Shown: one piece after another, positions 27,589 to 35,659 of the stretch | How positions within the stretch are numbered: position 1 is the first letter of the stretch | Layout of the letters: each line of letters begins with the position of its first letter | DNA from: an uncultured Magnetospirillum sp. | Lineage (GTDB): Bacteria; Pseudomonadota; Alphaproteobacteria; Rhodospirillales; Magnetospirillaceae | NCBI RefSeq assembly: GCF_903853455.1 | Contig: NZ_CAINTR010000041.1 | Coordinates: forward strand, 1 to 40,123 | Reading direction: 5' to 3' | Length of the DNA: 40,123 nt | Notes under the pieces: model-generated | Databases searched by the model: none | Told to the model about the DNA's origin: nothing | The model's input: only the letters and a program-made list of their open reading frames with translations | Program-made: the position numbers and the translations under genes

Positions 27589-28481
27589 ATATTCGTACGG
27601 CCAGATCGCCCCTCGCCCGCTTGCGGGAGAGGGAGGGGCCTGCCGCCGCAGGCGGTGGGAGGGTGAGGGCCCTCACCCGGCTCGGCTTCGACTCGCCCCC
27701 CTCTCCCGCAAGCGGGCGAGGGTTTGTCTGCCTCGTCCTGGCCTTCTTCGCCCTGCCGGTCCAGGCGGCAGAGGAGTTGATCCCCTGCCCCACCTGCCCG
27801 CCCATGGCGGTGGTGCCGGCCGGGCGCTTCGTCATGGGCGACGCCAAGGCCCATGCCGGGGCCGAGAAGCCCGAGGTCACCGTCACCATTCCCCGCCCCT
27901 TCGCCCTGGGACGCACCGAGGTCAGCTTTGATCAGTGGCAGGCCTGCGTCGACGACGGCGCCTGTCGCGGCGACCTGGACGACCACGGCTGGGGACGCGG
28001 CAGCCGCCCGGCGATCAACATGACCTGGGACGACGCCGCCGCCTTCACCGCCTGGGTGGGCAAGCGCTCGGGCCTGACCTGCCGCCTGCCGGCCGAGGCC
28101 GAGTGGGAATACGCCGCCCGCGCCGGCACCACCACCGGCTTCTGGTGGGGGAACGCCGCCGGCACCGGCAACGCCAATTGCCGCGACTGCCAGGGAGGAA
28201 CCGATCATCCCTACGGCTCGCGACCGGCCGCCAGCTTCAAGCCCAATCCCTGGGGCCTGTACGACATGAACGGCAATGTCTGGGAATGGACCGGCGATTG
28301 CTGGACCCCCAACCACGCCAGCGCGTCCACCGAGGACCCGCGAACCTGCCGCGACCGGGTGATCAAGGGCGGCTCGTGGTACTACTTCTCGACCATGTCG
28401 CGCGCCTCGGCCCGCGCCAAGAACGATGCGCGGGTCTGGAGCTATAATATCGGCCTGCGTGTCCTGTGCGAGTTGCCATGA
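27585..28481 (+). CDS. SUMF1-like (formylglycine-enzyme fold) exported protein with an in-frame palindromic insertion
   Basis: The protein has 298 residues. The SUMF1/FGE fold is clear: MAVVPAGRFVMGD, LGRTEVSFDQW, CRLPAEAEWEYAARAG, GLYDMNGNVWEWTGD and KGGSW. In true formylglycine enzymes two Cys follow this last motif; here the stretch is WYYFSTMSRASAR, so the catalytic pair is absent and sulfatase-activating function is unlikely. The signal peptide hydrophobic core (FVCLVLAFFALPVQA) begins only at about residue 47, because residues 9-46 are encoded by a palindromic element (27610-27722). A GTG at 27663 inside the element is an alternative start. The ATG overlaps the hybE stop. Confidence 0.82.
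   Translation: MNIRTARSPLARLREREGPAAAGGGRVRALTRLGFDSPPSPASGRGFVCLVLAFFALPVQAAEELIPCPTCPPMAVVPAGRFVMGDAKAHAGAEKPEVTVTIPRPFALGRTEVSFDQWQACVDDGACRGDLDDHGWGRGSRPAINMTWDDAAAFTAWVGKRSGLTCRLPAEAEWEYAARAGTTTGFWWGNAAGTGNANCRDCQGGTDHPYGSRPAASFKPNPWGLYDMNGNVWEWTGDCWTPNHASASTEDPRTCRDRVIKGGSWYYFSTMSRASARAKNDARVWSYNIGLRVLCELP
27610..27722. repeat. 113-bp palindromic element inserted in coding sequence
   Basis: Two perfect 24-bp inverted arms lie at 27610-27633 (beginning CCCTCGCCCGCTTGCGGG) and 27699-27722. Inside are two further palindromes: CCGCC(GCA)GGCGG near 27643-27655 and the 18-base GGGTGAGGGCCCTCACCC at 27661-27678. It is read through in frame in the SUMF1-like gene. Its architecture is like that of REP/palindromic elements known elsewhere to invade genes. 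No second copy lies in this window. Confidence 0.85.
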
Positions 28482-28993
28482 CCAATCCTTCCCCCCAAAA
28501 GCCTCGCCGCCGCCTGTCCTTCCTGCTGGTGCCGCTGGGCGTCGTCCTGATGCTGCTGGAGGAATATCTGTGGCGAGGGCTCAAGGCCCTGATGGCCCGC
28601 CTCGGCCGCCTGCCCTGGGTGGCGCGGGTCGAGACCCGGATCGCCGCCCTGCCGCCGCTGTGGGCGGCGGTGGTGTTCCTGGTGCCGGGAATGGTGCTGT
28701 TCCCCTTCAAGCTGGCCGCCCTGTGGGCCATGGCCAACGGCCATCTTCTCTGGGGATTACTGGTGCTGCTGGCGGCCAAGCTCACCGCCACCGCCCTGTT
28801 CGCCCGCCTTTACACCCTGTGCAAGCCGGCCCTGATGACGGTGGGATGGTTCGTCCGACTGCACGACATGACGACGCGGGCCAAACACTGGGCTCACGCC
28901 AAGCTGCATAGCTGGGGAGGCTGGCGACTGGCGCGGCGTGCCATCAGCCGCCTACGCGGCCGGGTGCTGACGCTGGCCCACCGCTGGTTCTGA
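28478..28993 (+). CDS. Small membrane protein of unknown function
   Basis: The protein has 171 residues. It has hydrophobic segments LSFLLVPLGVVLMLLEEYL (near the N-terminus), LWAAVVFLVPGMVLFPFKLAALWAM and LLWGLLVLLAAKLTATALF. The C-terminal third is basic and Trp/Arg-rich, which suggests it faces the cytoplasm. Its ATG overlaps the SUMF1-like stop (ATGA), so it is the third gene of the hybE unit. No family was recognised. It ends 2 bases from the convergent NarL-type regulator gene. Confidence 0.75.
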   Translation: MTNPSPQKPRRRLSFLLVPLGVVLMLLEEYLWRGLKALMARLGRLPWVARVETRIAALPPLWAAVVFLVPGMVLFPFKLAALWAMANGHLLWGLLVLLAAKLTATALFARLYTLCKPALMTVGWFVRLHDMTTRAKHWAHAKLHSWGGWRLARRAISRLRGRVLTLAHRWF

Positions 28994-28995
28994 CT

Positions 28996-29625
28996 CTACT
29001 CGATCAGGCCACGGCGGATGGCATAGGCCGCCAGTTCGGCGGAATTATGGAGGTCGAGTTTCTGCATGATCTTGGTCCGGTGGGTTTCCACCGTCTTGAT
29101 GGCGATGCCCAGTTCGTCGGCGATCTCGCGATTCTTCTGCCCCTGGGCGATCAGACGCAGCACCTCGCGCTCGCGGGGGGTCAGCGAGGCGCCATTGGAA
29201 TCGCTGCCCTCCAGGTATTCCTTGACCAACTCCTCGGACAGACCCGGCCCCAGATAGGTCTTGCCGGCGCACACCGCGTTGATCGCCGCCATCAGTTCGC
29301 CGTGTCCCAGCTTCTTCAAGGCGTAGCCGTCGGCGCCGGCGGCCAGGGCTTCCGCCACCCGGTGCTCGCAGTTGGCGATGGTGAGGACCAGAACCCGGAC
29401 CTGGGGCGTCTGCCGCTTGATCCGGCGGGTCGCCTCGACTCCGTCCAGTTCCGGCATGGAAAGATCCATCAGGACCACATCCGGCAGCAGGGTCTGCGCC
29501 ATGATGACCGCGCCCTTGCCGTCCTGCGCCTCGCCGACGATGGTCACGTCGTCAACCGCCAGCAGCGCCACCAGCCCCTGGCGCACCAGCTCCTGATCCT
29601 CGGCTATCACTATCCGTATCGTCAC
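28996..29625 (-). CDS. NarL/FixJ-type response regulator
   Basis: The protein has 209 residues. The receiver domain has acidic Glu9/Asp10, phospho-acceptor Asp54 (LMDLSMPELDG), Thr82 and Lys104. A LuxR-type helix-turn-helix follows (LTPREREVLRLIAQGQKNREIADELGIAIKTVETHRTKI). It is a phosphorylation-controlled DNA-binding regulator; its kinase is not adjacent. The start is GTG at 29625, with GGAGGAGA about 8 bases upstream; the longer frame to 29784 has no family resemblance. It diverges from the NifX-like gene. Confidence 0.93.
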   Translation of the reverse strand: MTIRIVIAEDQELVRQGLVALLAVDDVTIVGEAQDGKGAVIMAQTLLPDVVLMDLSMPELDGVEATRRIKRQTPQVRVLVLTIANCEHRVAEALAAGADGYALKKLGHGELMAAINAVCAGKTYLGPGLSEELVKEYLEGSDSNGASLTPREREVLRLIAQGQKNREIADELGIAIKTVETHRTKIMQKLDLHNSAELAAYAIRRGLIE

Positions 29626-29774
29626 AGTCGATCTCCTCCGCCCCGTAAAACCCCAGCCGAGATGGCGCCCCAGACAACGCACAGCGAGTTTGCCGAAAAT
29701 TATCCCCTTGCACCAGGGTACTGCCCTGCCCCGTGAAAATTGTCTATGATCAGGTTCACATAGGATCAGCGAGG

Positions 29775-30182
29775 ATGCCAGCAAGGATGATAATCGCCGT
29801 CGCCGTCACCAATGACGCCCATAAGGTCTCCGGCCATGCCGGCCGCGCCCGCCATTGGCTAGTCTATGAGGTTTCGGACGCCACCGAAATCCCCCAGCCG
29901 CGCCGGACCGACCTGGAAGCGGAGATGGTTTTCCATCATTACGAGGAGGCGGAAAAGGGAGCGCATCCGCTGGACGGCATCGAGGCCATCATCGCCATCT
30001 CGGCCGGCGAAGGCTTCCTGAAGCATATGGCGAAGCGGGGAGTCGACGTGGCGCTGACCGCCGAAACCGATCCGGCCAAGGCGGTGGCGGATTATCTGAC
30101 CAACCGTCTGTCGGCGCCCAAGCCGCGCCCCATCGGCGCCCTGATCTGCAAGACGCTGGACCTGTTCTCGAAGCACAAGTGA
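29775..30182 (+). CDS. NifX/NifB C-terminal-like (dinitrogenase cofactor-binding) domain protein
   Basis: The protein has 135 residues with a single domain of the NifX/NafY type: IIAVAVTNDAHKVSGHAGRA, then VFHHYEEAEKGAHPLDGIEAIIAISAGEGF, and a C-terminal basic tail. Family members bind iron-sulfur or FeMo-cofactor precursors. No nif genes are adjacent, so its role here is open. ATG at 29775 (MPARMIIAV) fits AGGA about 9 bases upstream; 29787 is the alternative. Its stop lies inside a perfect hairpin shared with der. Confidence 0.8.
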   Translation: MPARMIIAVAVTNDAHKVSGHAGRARHWLVYEVSDATEIPQPRRTDLEAEMVFHHYEEAEKGAHPLDGIEAIIAISAGEGFLKHMAKRGVDVALTAETDPAKAVADYLTNRLSAPKPRPIGALICKTLDLFSKHK

Positions 30183-30194
30183 AGCCTCACTTGT
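30175..30194. terminator. Hairpin spanning the facing stop codons of the NifX-like gene and der
   Basis: ACAAGTGA (30175-30182) and TCACTTGT (30187-30194) pair perfectly over AGCC. Each arm contains the last Lys codon and the TGA of one gene. No T-runs are present, so it may act as a bidirectional mRNA-end structure rather than a classical terminator. Confidence 0.5.
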
Positions 30195-31584
30195 CCTTGT
30201 CGGCATAGGGATTCTTGCCGCCCCGCACGAACAGGCGGATCGGCACCCCCGGCAACTTGAACGCCTCGCGCAACCCGTTGATCAGATAGCGGACATAGCT
30301 TTCCGGCAACTCGTCCGGCCTGGTGGCGAACAGAACGAAGGTCGGCGGCCGCGCCTTGGCCTGGGTCATGTAGCGGATCTTGTAGCGCCGGCCGCCCGGC
30401 AGCGCCGGCGGCGGGTGACGGTCGATCACCTCTTCCAGCCAGCGGTTGAGCCCCGCCGTGGGGACGCGGCGGTTCCACACGTCCCAGGTCTCGATCACCG
30501 CGTCCATCAGCTTGTCGACGCCCTTGCCCGTCAGCGCCGACAGGGTCACCGTCGGAACCCCCTTGGCCTGGGGCAGCGAGGTCTCCAGACGGTCGCGCAG
30601 GCGCCGCAGCGCGGTCTGGGGATCGGCCACCACATCCCACTTGTTGATGGCGATGACCAGGGCGCGCCCCTCGTCCACCACCAGACGCGCGATGGTGAGG
30701 TCCTGCTTGTCGAGAATGGCGTCGGCGTCCATCACCAGCACCACCACCTCGGACCGGCGGATGGATTCGATGGTGTTGGAGACCGACAGCTTCTCGATGG
30801 CGTCGCTGATCTGCGCCTTCTTGCGCAGCCCGGCGGTATCGACCAGCTTGACCGGCCGGTCGCGGTGCAGCCATTCTACCGCGATGGCGTCGCGGGTCAG
30901 GCCGGCTTCCGGCCCGGTCAGCAGCCGGTCCTGTCCCAGCAGCTGGTTGCCCAGGGTCGATTTGCCCACATTGGGGCGGCCGACGATCACCATGGTCAGC
31001 GGCCGGCCGGGATCCTCGTCCTCGGGATCGGCCTCGGCGTCGGGATCGGCGAAGAAGTCATCCCCCTCCTCATCGTCGAGCGCGCCGGCTTTCTCGGCGA
31101 AGGGGCGCAGCGCCTCGAACAACTCGTACATGCCCTCGCCATGCTCGGCCGAGACCGGCACCGGCTCGCCCATGCCCAGGGCATAGGACTCGTAAAGACC
31201 GGTGGAGCCGGCCTTGCCCTCGCATTTGTTGGCGACCAGGATCACCGGCGTCGGCAGTTTGCGCAGATGATCGGCGAAATAGCGGTCCAGCGGGGTGACG
31301 CCAGCCCGCGAATCGATCAGCAGCAGGGCGACATCGGCCTCGGCCACCGCCATGTCGGTCTGGTGCCGCATGCGGGCCTCGATACTGTCGTCGTTGGCAT
31401 CCTCGAAACCGGCGGTGTCGATCACCTGGAAGTCCATCCCCATCAGGGTGGCGCGCCCCTCGCGGCGGTCGCGGGTGACCCCGGGAAGATCATGGACGAT
31501 AGCCATGCGACGGCCGACCAACCGATTGAACAGGGTCGATTTGCCGACATTGGGACGGCCGATGATTGCAACGGTGAACGACAT
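30187..31584 (-). CDS. der: Ribosome-assembly GTPase Der
   Basis: The protein has 465 residues with tandem GTPase domains: GRPNVGKS at 9-16 and again at 202-209, DTAGF and DTAGLRKK (switch II), NKCEGK and NKWD (base recognition). The acidic linker at about 170-192 and the C-terminal KH-like domain are present. It acts in maturation of the 50S ribosomal subunit. It follows bamB by 39 bases and belongs to the yfgM-bamB-der operon. Confidence 0.97.
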   Translation of the reverse strand: MSFTVAIIGRPNVGKSTLFNRLVGRRMAIVHDLPGVTRDRREGRATLMGMDFQVIDTAGFEDANDDSIEARMRHQTDMAVAEADVALLLIDSRAGVTPLDRYFADHLRKLPTPVILVANKCEGKAGSTGLYESYALGMGEPVPVSAEHGEGMYELFEALRPFAEKAGALDDEEGDDFFADPDAEADPEDEDPGRPLTMVIVGRPNVGKSTLGNQLLGQDRLLTGPEAGLTRDAIAVEWLHRDRPVKLVDTAGLRKKAQISDAIEKLSVSNTIESIRRSEVVVLVMDADAILDKQDLTIARLVVDEGRALVIAINKWDVVADPQTALRRLRDRLETSLPQAKGVPTVTLSALTGKGVDKLMDAVIETWDVWNRRVPTAGLNRWLEEVIDRHPPPALPGGRRYKIRYMTQAKARPPTFVLFATRPDELPESYVRYLINGLREAFKLPGVPIRLFVRGGKNPYADKDK

Positions 31585-31623
31585 GAATGAAAACCCGGAT
31601 CAGCCCCGATGGCGGGGCGCCCT

Positions 31624-32955
31624 TCAACGATAGGCGACGAGATTGGCCTCGTCGGTGAGGAAATACAGGGTGCCGTTGGCGACGGCGGGAGCGATGCTGA
31701 TTCCAGCGGGAATCTCCTCCCACCCCAGCATGTCGCCGGTATAGGGCGACAACGACACCAGCTTGCCGTCGGAGCTGCCCAGGATCAGGCGGTCGGACGC
31801 CAGCACCGGCCCGGCCCACAGGATGCGGCCGGTTTTTTCCTTGGGATCTTCCCAGTTCTGCATCTGGGTCACCCAGACGATCCGGCCGCTCTTGGCTTCA
31901 AGCGCCAGGACTTCATTGTTGTTGGTGACCACGTAGAGGTAGTCGCCGGCCACCCAGGGGCTCTGGACACCGCCGATTTCCCGCTCCCACAGGCGGCGCC
32001 CGGTCCGCAGGTCGATGCAGACCATCAAGTCGCCATTGCCGACGACATAGACGCGGCCGTGATCGATGGCCGGCCGTCCACGGATGTCCATCAGCGCGCT
32101 GACATTCTCGGTGCGCCGCACGGTGATCAGCGAGTCCTGCCACAGCAGGCCGCCGGTATCGACCTTCAGCGCGAAAAGCTCGCCCGACGTATAGGGAACC
32201 ACCACCGTGTTGCCGTCCACCGCCGGACTGTTGCCCGCCAGCAGGCCGGTGACCTCGGAGATGCCGGAATGGGTCCACAACACGCTGCCGTCCTCGGCCG
32301 CCAGGGCGTGGGTCTGGTTGTCCACCGTCACGGCGAACACCCGGCCGCCCCGCACGGTCGGAGCGCCGCGCATGGGGCCGGAGACGTTCTGCCGCCAGAC
32401 GATCTCACCGGAGCCGGCGTCCAGCGCCACCACCTGAGCGAAGCCGGTGGCGGCGAAGATCCGCCCGTCCTCGTAGGCGAGGCCGCCGCTGGTGTAGACC
32501 TCGGAGGTGTCCTCGGGGGTCAGGTCGCTATGCCACAACCGCTTGCCGGTGGAGGCGTCGAAGGCGCTGACCATGGAGGAGGCGTCGACGGTGAAGACCT
32601 TGCCCTCGGCGACGATGGGCTGGCCCAGCAGCTTGCGCCGCTTGCCCGAACCGGTGCCGGCGTCGCTGGACCAGCGGCGCTCGAGCGAATCGGACACCAT
32701 CATGTGGTGCATGGCGTGGTTGGAATAGCCGCCCGCCTGGGGCCAATCCTCATTGTCTTCCGGCGGCGGCAGCACGATCTTGGCGACGGGGCCGGAGATC
32801 TCCGGCTCGGCCACCTTCTCGTGCGACAAAACGGAGATGCGCTTGCCGGGCAAGGGCGGCGGCTTGTTCTCGCCGAGCCAATCGGAGCAGGCGGCCAGCG
32901 CCATCACCGCGATCAAGACCCCCGCCAACCTGCGCGGCATGACGCACATTCCCAT
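31624..32955 (-). CDS. bamB: Outer-membrane assembly lipoprotein BamB
   Basis: This 443-residue lipoprotein has a lipobox LAAC (Cys23) and PQQ-like beta-propeller repeats (such as GGLAYEDGRIFAATGFAQVVALDAGSGEIVW-type units, each near 40 residues). It works in the BAM complex that inserts beta-barrel proteins in the outer membrane. The start at 32955 is preferred because AGGAG lies about 10 bases upstream; the inner ATG at 32940 lacks one. The yfgM stop is 6 bases upstream. Confidence 0.93.
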   Translation of the reverse strand: MGMCVMPRRLAGVLIAVMALAACSDWLGENKPPPLPGKRISVLSHEKVAEPEISGPVAKIVLPPPEDNEDWPQAGGYSNHAMHHMMVSDSLERRWSSDAGTGSGKRRKLLGQPIVAEGKVFTVDASSMVSAFDASTGKRLWHSDLTPEDTSEVYTSGGLAYEDGRIFAATGFAQVVALDAGSGEIVWRQNVSGPMRGAPTVRGGRVFAVTVDNQTHALAAEDGSVLWTHSGISEVTGLLAGNSPAVDGNTVVVPYTSGELFALKVDTGGLLWQDSLITVRRTENVSALMDIRGRPAIDHGRVYVVGNGDLMVCIDLRTGRRLWEREIGGVQSPWVAGDYLYVVTNNNEVLALEAKSGRIVWVTQMQNWEDPKEKTGRILWAGPVLASDRLILGSSDGKLVSLSPYTGDMLGWEEIPAGISIAPAVANGTLYFLTDEANLVAYR

Positions 32956-32961
32956 GGGTGT

Positions 32962-33645
32962 TCAGCTCCTGGAACGCTGGCCGGTGACGGCCATCATCTC
33001 GGCGGCGCGGGCCCGCAACCCCTGCGGCGCGGCCGCGTCCTCGGCAATCTTGGCGAACAGGTCGGCGGCGCGGGCGGTGTCGCCACGGCGCAGCGCGGTC
33101 AGGGCCTGAATCTCGCGGGCGGAATGCCGCCACGAACTGGATTCCTGGGCCAGCGGTTCCATGGCCTTGTCGAGGGCGGCCGGATCGGCGCTGTCGAGGG
33201 TCAGGTAGGCGGCCCGGATCGACGCCATGTCGCGATAGACCCGGTCCACTCCGGAATCGGCGGCAAGCTTCTGATACAGCGTCGCGGCCCCGGCGAAATC
33301 GCCCTGCTGCTGGCGCAGATCGGCAAGACGCAGTTCGGCGAGGAGGCGATAGCCCTTGGTCCCCTCGGTCTCCAACTTGCCCAACACCTCGGCGGCCTCG
33401 TCCTTCCTGCCCTGTTCGAGCAAGGCGCCGGCCTCGGCGTAATGCAGCGACGACGCCTGACGCTGCTTGGCGTCCCAGGCGCTCCATCCCTGATAGGCGG
33501 CCACGGCCAGAACCACCGCGACGGCGGCGGCCGTCAGCAGTCCGCCGTGCTTCTTCCACAGCATGTTCAGCTGGTCTTGCCTCAGGTCGTCGTCAACTTC
33601 CTTGATCAGGAGATCGGCTGCGGCATCATCGTGCGTGTCGGTCAA
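32962..33645 (-). CDS. YfgM-like tetratricopeptide-repeat membrane protein
   Basis: The protein has 227 residues. After a short cytoplasmic N-terminus (LLIKEVDDDLRQDQLNMLWKKHG) comes one membrane helix (LLTAAAVAVVLAVAAYQGW, about 36-54), then a periplasmic TPR-like domain (EAGALLEQGRKDEAAEVL and AGAATLYQKLAAD). YfgM helps periplasmic chaperone networks near the Sec translocon. The start is a TTG at 33645 with GGAG about 9 bases upstream; the first ATG would remove the conserved N-terminus. A 12-base palindrome AGACTTAAGTCT (33645-33656) lies between them. Confidence 0.88.
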   Translation of the reverse strand: MTDTHDDAAADLLIKEVDDDLRQDQLNMLWKKHGGLLTAAAVAVVLAVAAYQGWSAWDAKQRQASSLHYAEAGALLEQGRKDEAAEVLGKLETEGTKGYRLLAELRLADLRQQQGDFAGAATLYQKLAADSGVDRVYRDMASIRAAYLTLDSADPAALDKAMEPLAQESSSWRHSAREIQALTALRRGDTARAADLFAKIAEDAAAPQGLRARAAEMMAVTGQRSRS

Positions 33646-33753
33646 GACTTAAGTCTCCATGCGGATCGCTCTGTTCCGCGGTGGTAACGGGGTATTGGCG
33701 GTAACCGCGCCGTAAGATAGTCCGCGCCGCGCCCCTTGGCAAACCCCAACCAA

Positions 33754-33783
33754 CTTGACGGCGCCGTCAAGACCGCCTAATCC
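33754..33783 (+). promoter_or_regulatory. Promoter with an 18-bp palindromic operator candidate before the SemiSWEET gene
   Basis: TTGACG at 33755-33760 and TAATCC at 33778-33783 are spaced by 17 bases. The perfect palindrome CTTGACGGCGCCGTCAAG (33754-33771) covers the -35 box and part of the spacer, a position fit for a repressor. Its half-site spacing differs from FNR sites (8 rather than 6 between TTGA and TCAA). Confidence 0.6.
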
Positions 33784-33812
33784 CCGATAATTCGCAGAAG
33801 AAGGAGATGTCC

Positions 33813-34085
33813 ATGTCCTGGCTTGCCCCGGTCGACCTGCTCGGCGCGGTCGCCGGAACCCTGACCACCGCCGCCTTCGTGCCCCAGGTGATCAAGACCC
33901 TGCGGTCGGGCCAGACCAGGGATATCTCCCTGGTCATGTGGCTGTCCTTCTGCGCCGGCGTGGCGCTGTGGCTGATCTACGGCATCGTGCTCGGCGCCTG
34001 GCCGATCATCGCCGCCAATGTGCCGACCCTGGGATTGGCCGGCATCATTCTGACGATAAAGATCAGGAACCTGGGCAAGGAATAG
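33813..34085 (+). CDS. SemiSWEET-family sugar transporter
   Basis: The protein has 90 residues and three membrane helices. The PQ-loop is visible: TTAAFVPQVIKTLRSGQTRDIS, followed by LWLIYGIVLGAWPIIAANVPTLGLAGIIL. SemiSWEETs move sugars as dimers. The ATG at 33813 has AAGGAG 6 bases upstream; an ATG at 33807 touches the ribosome binding site and is unlikely. The stop abuts the pyrE stop with no bases between. Confidence 0.9.
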   Translation: MSWLAPVDLLGAVAGTLTTAAFVPQVIKTLRSGQTRDISLVMWLSFCAGVALWLIYGIVLGAWPIIAANVPTLGLAGIILTIKIRNLGKE

Positions 34086-34096
34086 CTATTCCTTGC
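34075..34096. repeat. 22-bp perfect palindrome centred on two abutting stop codons
   Basis: GCAAGGAATAG is followed at once by its exact reverse complement. The centre falls between the SemiSWEET stop (TAG, 34083-34085) and the pyrE stop (TAG on the minus strand, 34086-34088). Both proteins thus end in Lys-Glu encoded by the same DNA. No T-run is present. Confidence 0.8.
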
Positions 34097-34778
34097 GGCC
34101 GCCGTGCAGGCTGGACCACTGCACCGGATCGTGCAGGAACGAGCGAACCTCCTCGACGGCGCGCTTGTCGAACTGGCCCTCCATCTCGACCACCTCCAGC
34201 ACGTCCCACCAATTGGCGAGATAGCCCAGTTCGACGCCGATCTCCTCCAGGCTCTTCAGCGCGCCGGGGAAGACGCCGTAGAAGAACACCACGAAGGAGT
34301 GGTCGACCTTGGCGCCAGCCTGACGCAGGGCGTTGACGAAATTGACCTTGGAGGCGCCGTCGGAGGCGAGATCCTCCACCAGCACCACCCGGTCGCCGTC
34401 CCTGAAATCGCCTTCGATCTGGGCATTGCGGCCGAAGCCCTTGGGCTTCTTGCGGATATAGAGCATGGGCAGGGCGAGACGGTCCGAAACCCAGGCGGCA
34501 TAGGGAATGCCCGCGGTCTCGCCACCGGCGATGGCGTCGGCCGTTTCGTAGCCGACCTCGCGCAGGATGGCGTTGGTCATCAGCTCGCTGATCTTGGCCC
34601 GGGCGCGGGGGAACGAGATCACCTTGCGGCAGTCCACATAGACCGGGCTGGCCCACCCCGAAGTCAGGATATAGGGCTCTTCCGGGCGGAAATTGATCGC
34701 CTTGATCTCCAGCAGGATGCGCGCGGTGATCAGCGCCGCTTTCTTCTGCTCGGGGGTACGGGAAACGGTTTGTGCCAT
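34086..34778 (-). CDS. pyrE: Orotate phosphoribosyltransferase
   Basis: This 230-residue enzyme joins orotate to PRPP to make OMP in pyrimidine synthesis. The PRPP-binding motif is visible (RVVLVEDLASDGASK), as are YVDCRKVISFPRAR and AGGETAGIPYAAW. The ATG at 34778 gives the expected N-terminus with GAGGG about 8 bases upstream. It is somewhat longer than the E. coli enzyme at the C-terminus, as in related alphaproteobacteria. It diverges from the enoyl-CoA hydratase gene. Confidence 0.95.
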   Translation of the reverse strand: MAQTVSRTPEQKKAALITARILLEIKAINFRPEEPYILTSGWASPVYVDCRKVISFPRARAKISELMTNAILREVGYETADAIAGGETAGIPYAAWVSDRLALPMLYIRKKPKGFGRNAQIEGDFRDGDRVVLVEDLASDGASKVNFVNALRQAGAKVDHSFVVFFYGVFPGALKSLEEIGVELGYLANWWDVLEVVEMEGQFDKRAVEEVRSFLHDPVQWSSLHGGRKE

Positions 34779-34861
34779 GGTGGAGCCCTCTTGCCTTGCC
34801 GGTAACGGGGGGTATAGGCACAATCCGGTTTTCCTGCAAGATGACAGAACAAGGAATCGCG

Positions 34862-35641
34862 ATGTCTGACGTGATCGAGGTGAACCGGAGCGGTGCCGTC
34901 GTCACCGTGGCGCTGAACCGGCCCGACCGCATGAACGCCCTCAACCTGCCCATGTGGCGCGGCTTGGCCGAAGCCTTCGCCGCCATCGCCGCCGATGCGT
35001 CGATCCACGTGGCGATCTTGCGCGGCGCCGGCACCTCGGCCTTCGCGCCGGGCGCCGACATCGAGGAATTCGACACCCACCGCGCCAACGCCGAGCAGGC
35101 CAAGGCCTACGACCTGGTCATGCGCAAGGCGCTCGACGCGGTGCGGACCTGTCCCCAGCCGGTGGTCGCCGCCATCTATGGCCCTTGCGTCGGCGGCGCC
35201 CTGGAACTGGCCTGCTGCTGCGACCTGCGCATCTCGGCCAGATCGGGCAAGTTCGGCGTGCCCATCAACAAGATCTCGGTGGTGATGGCCTATCCCGAAC
35301 TGGCCGCCATCCGCCGCGTCGTCGGTCCCGCCGCCGCGCTGGAAATCCTGCTGGAAGGCCGGATCATGGATGCCGACGAGGCCGTGGCCAAGCGCCTGGT
35401 CAACCGCGTGGTGGAGGACGAGGCCATGGAGGGCGAAATCGCCGCCACCGCCAAGCGCATCGCCGCCGGAGCGCCGCTGGCCAATCGCTGGCACAAGGCG
35501 TTCATCGCCCGGCTCGACGATCCGGCGCCGGTCACGGCGACCGAGTTGGACGAGTGCTACCGCTTCCTCGGCACCAAGGACTACGCCGAGGGGCTGGCGG
35601 CCTTCCGGGCCAAACGCAAGCCGGTGTTCACGGCGGAGTAG
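34862..35641 (+). CDS. Enoyl-CoA hydratase/isomerase family protein
   Basis: This 259-residue crotonase-fold enzyme has oxyanion-hole motifs AFAPGADIEEF and YGPCVGGALELA, plus a second Glu in YPELAAIRRVVG. It therefore keeps both Glu expected of hydratases. Acyl-CoA substrate cannot be told from sequence; fatty-acid or aromatic degradation are both likely. AAGGA is about 7 bases before the ATG at 34862; the longer frame from 34772 overlaps the pyrE promoter region. Confidence 0.9.
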   Translation: MSDVIEVNRSGAVVTVALNRPDRMNALNLPMWRGLAEAFAAIAADASIHVAILRGAGTSAFAPGADIEEFDTHRANAEQAKAYDLVMRKALDAVRTCPQPVVAAIYGPCVGGALELACCCDLRISARSGKFGVPINKISVVMAYPELAAIRRVVGPAAALEILLEGRIMDADEAVAKRLVNRVVEDEAMEGEIAATAKRIAAGAPLANRWHKAFIARLDDPAPVTATELDECYRFLGTKDYAEGLAAFRAKRKPVFTAE

Positions 35642-35659
35642 GACGGACACGGAGCCACA

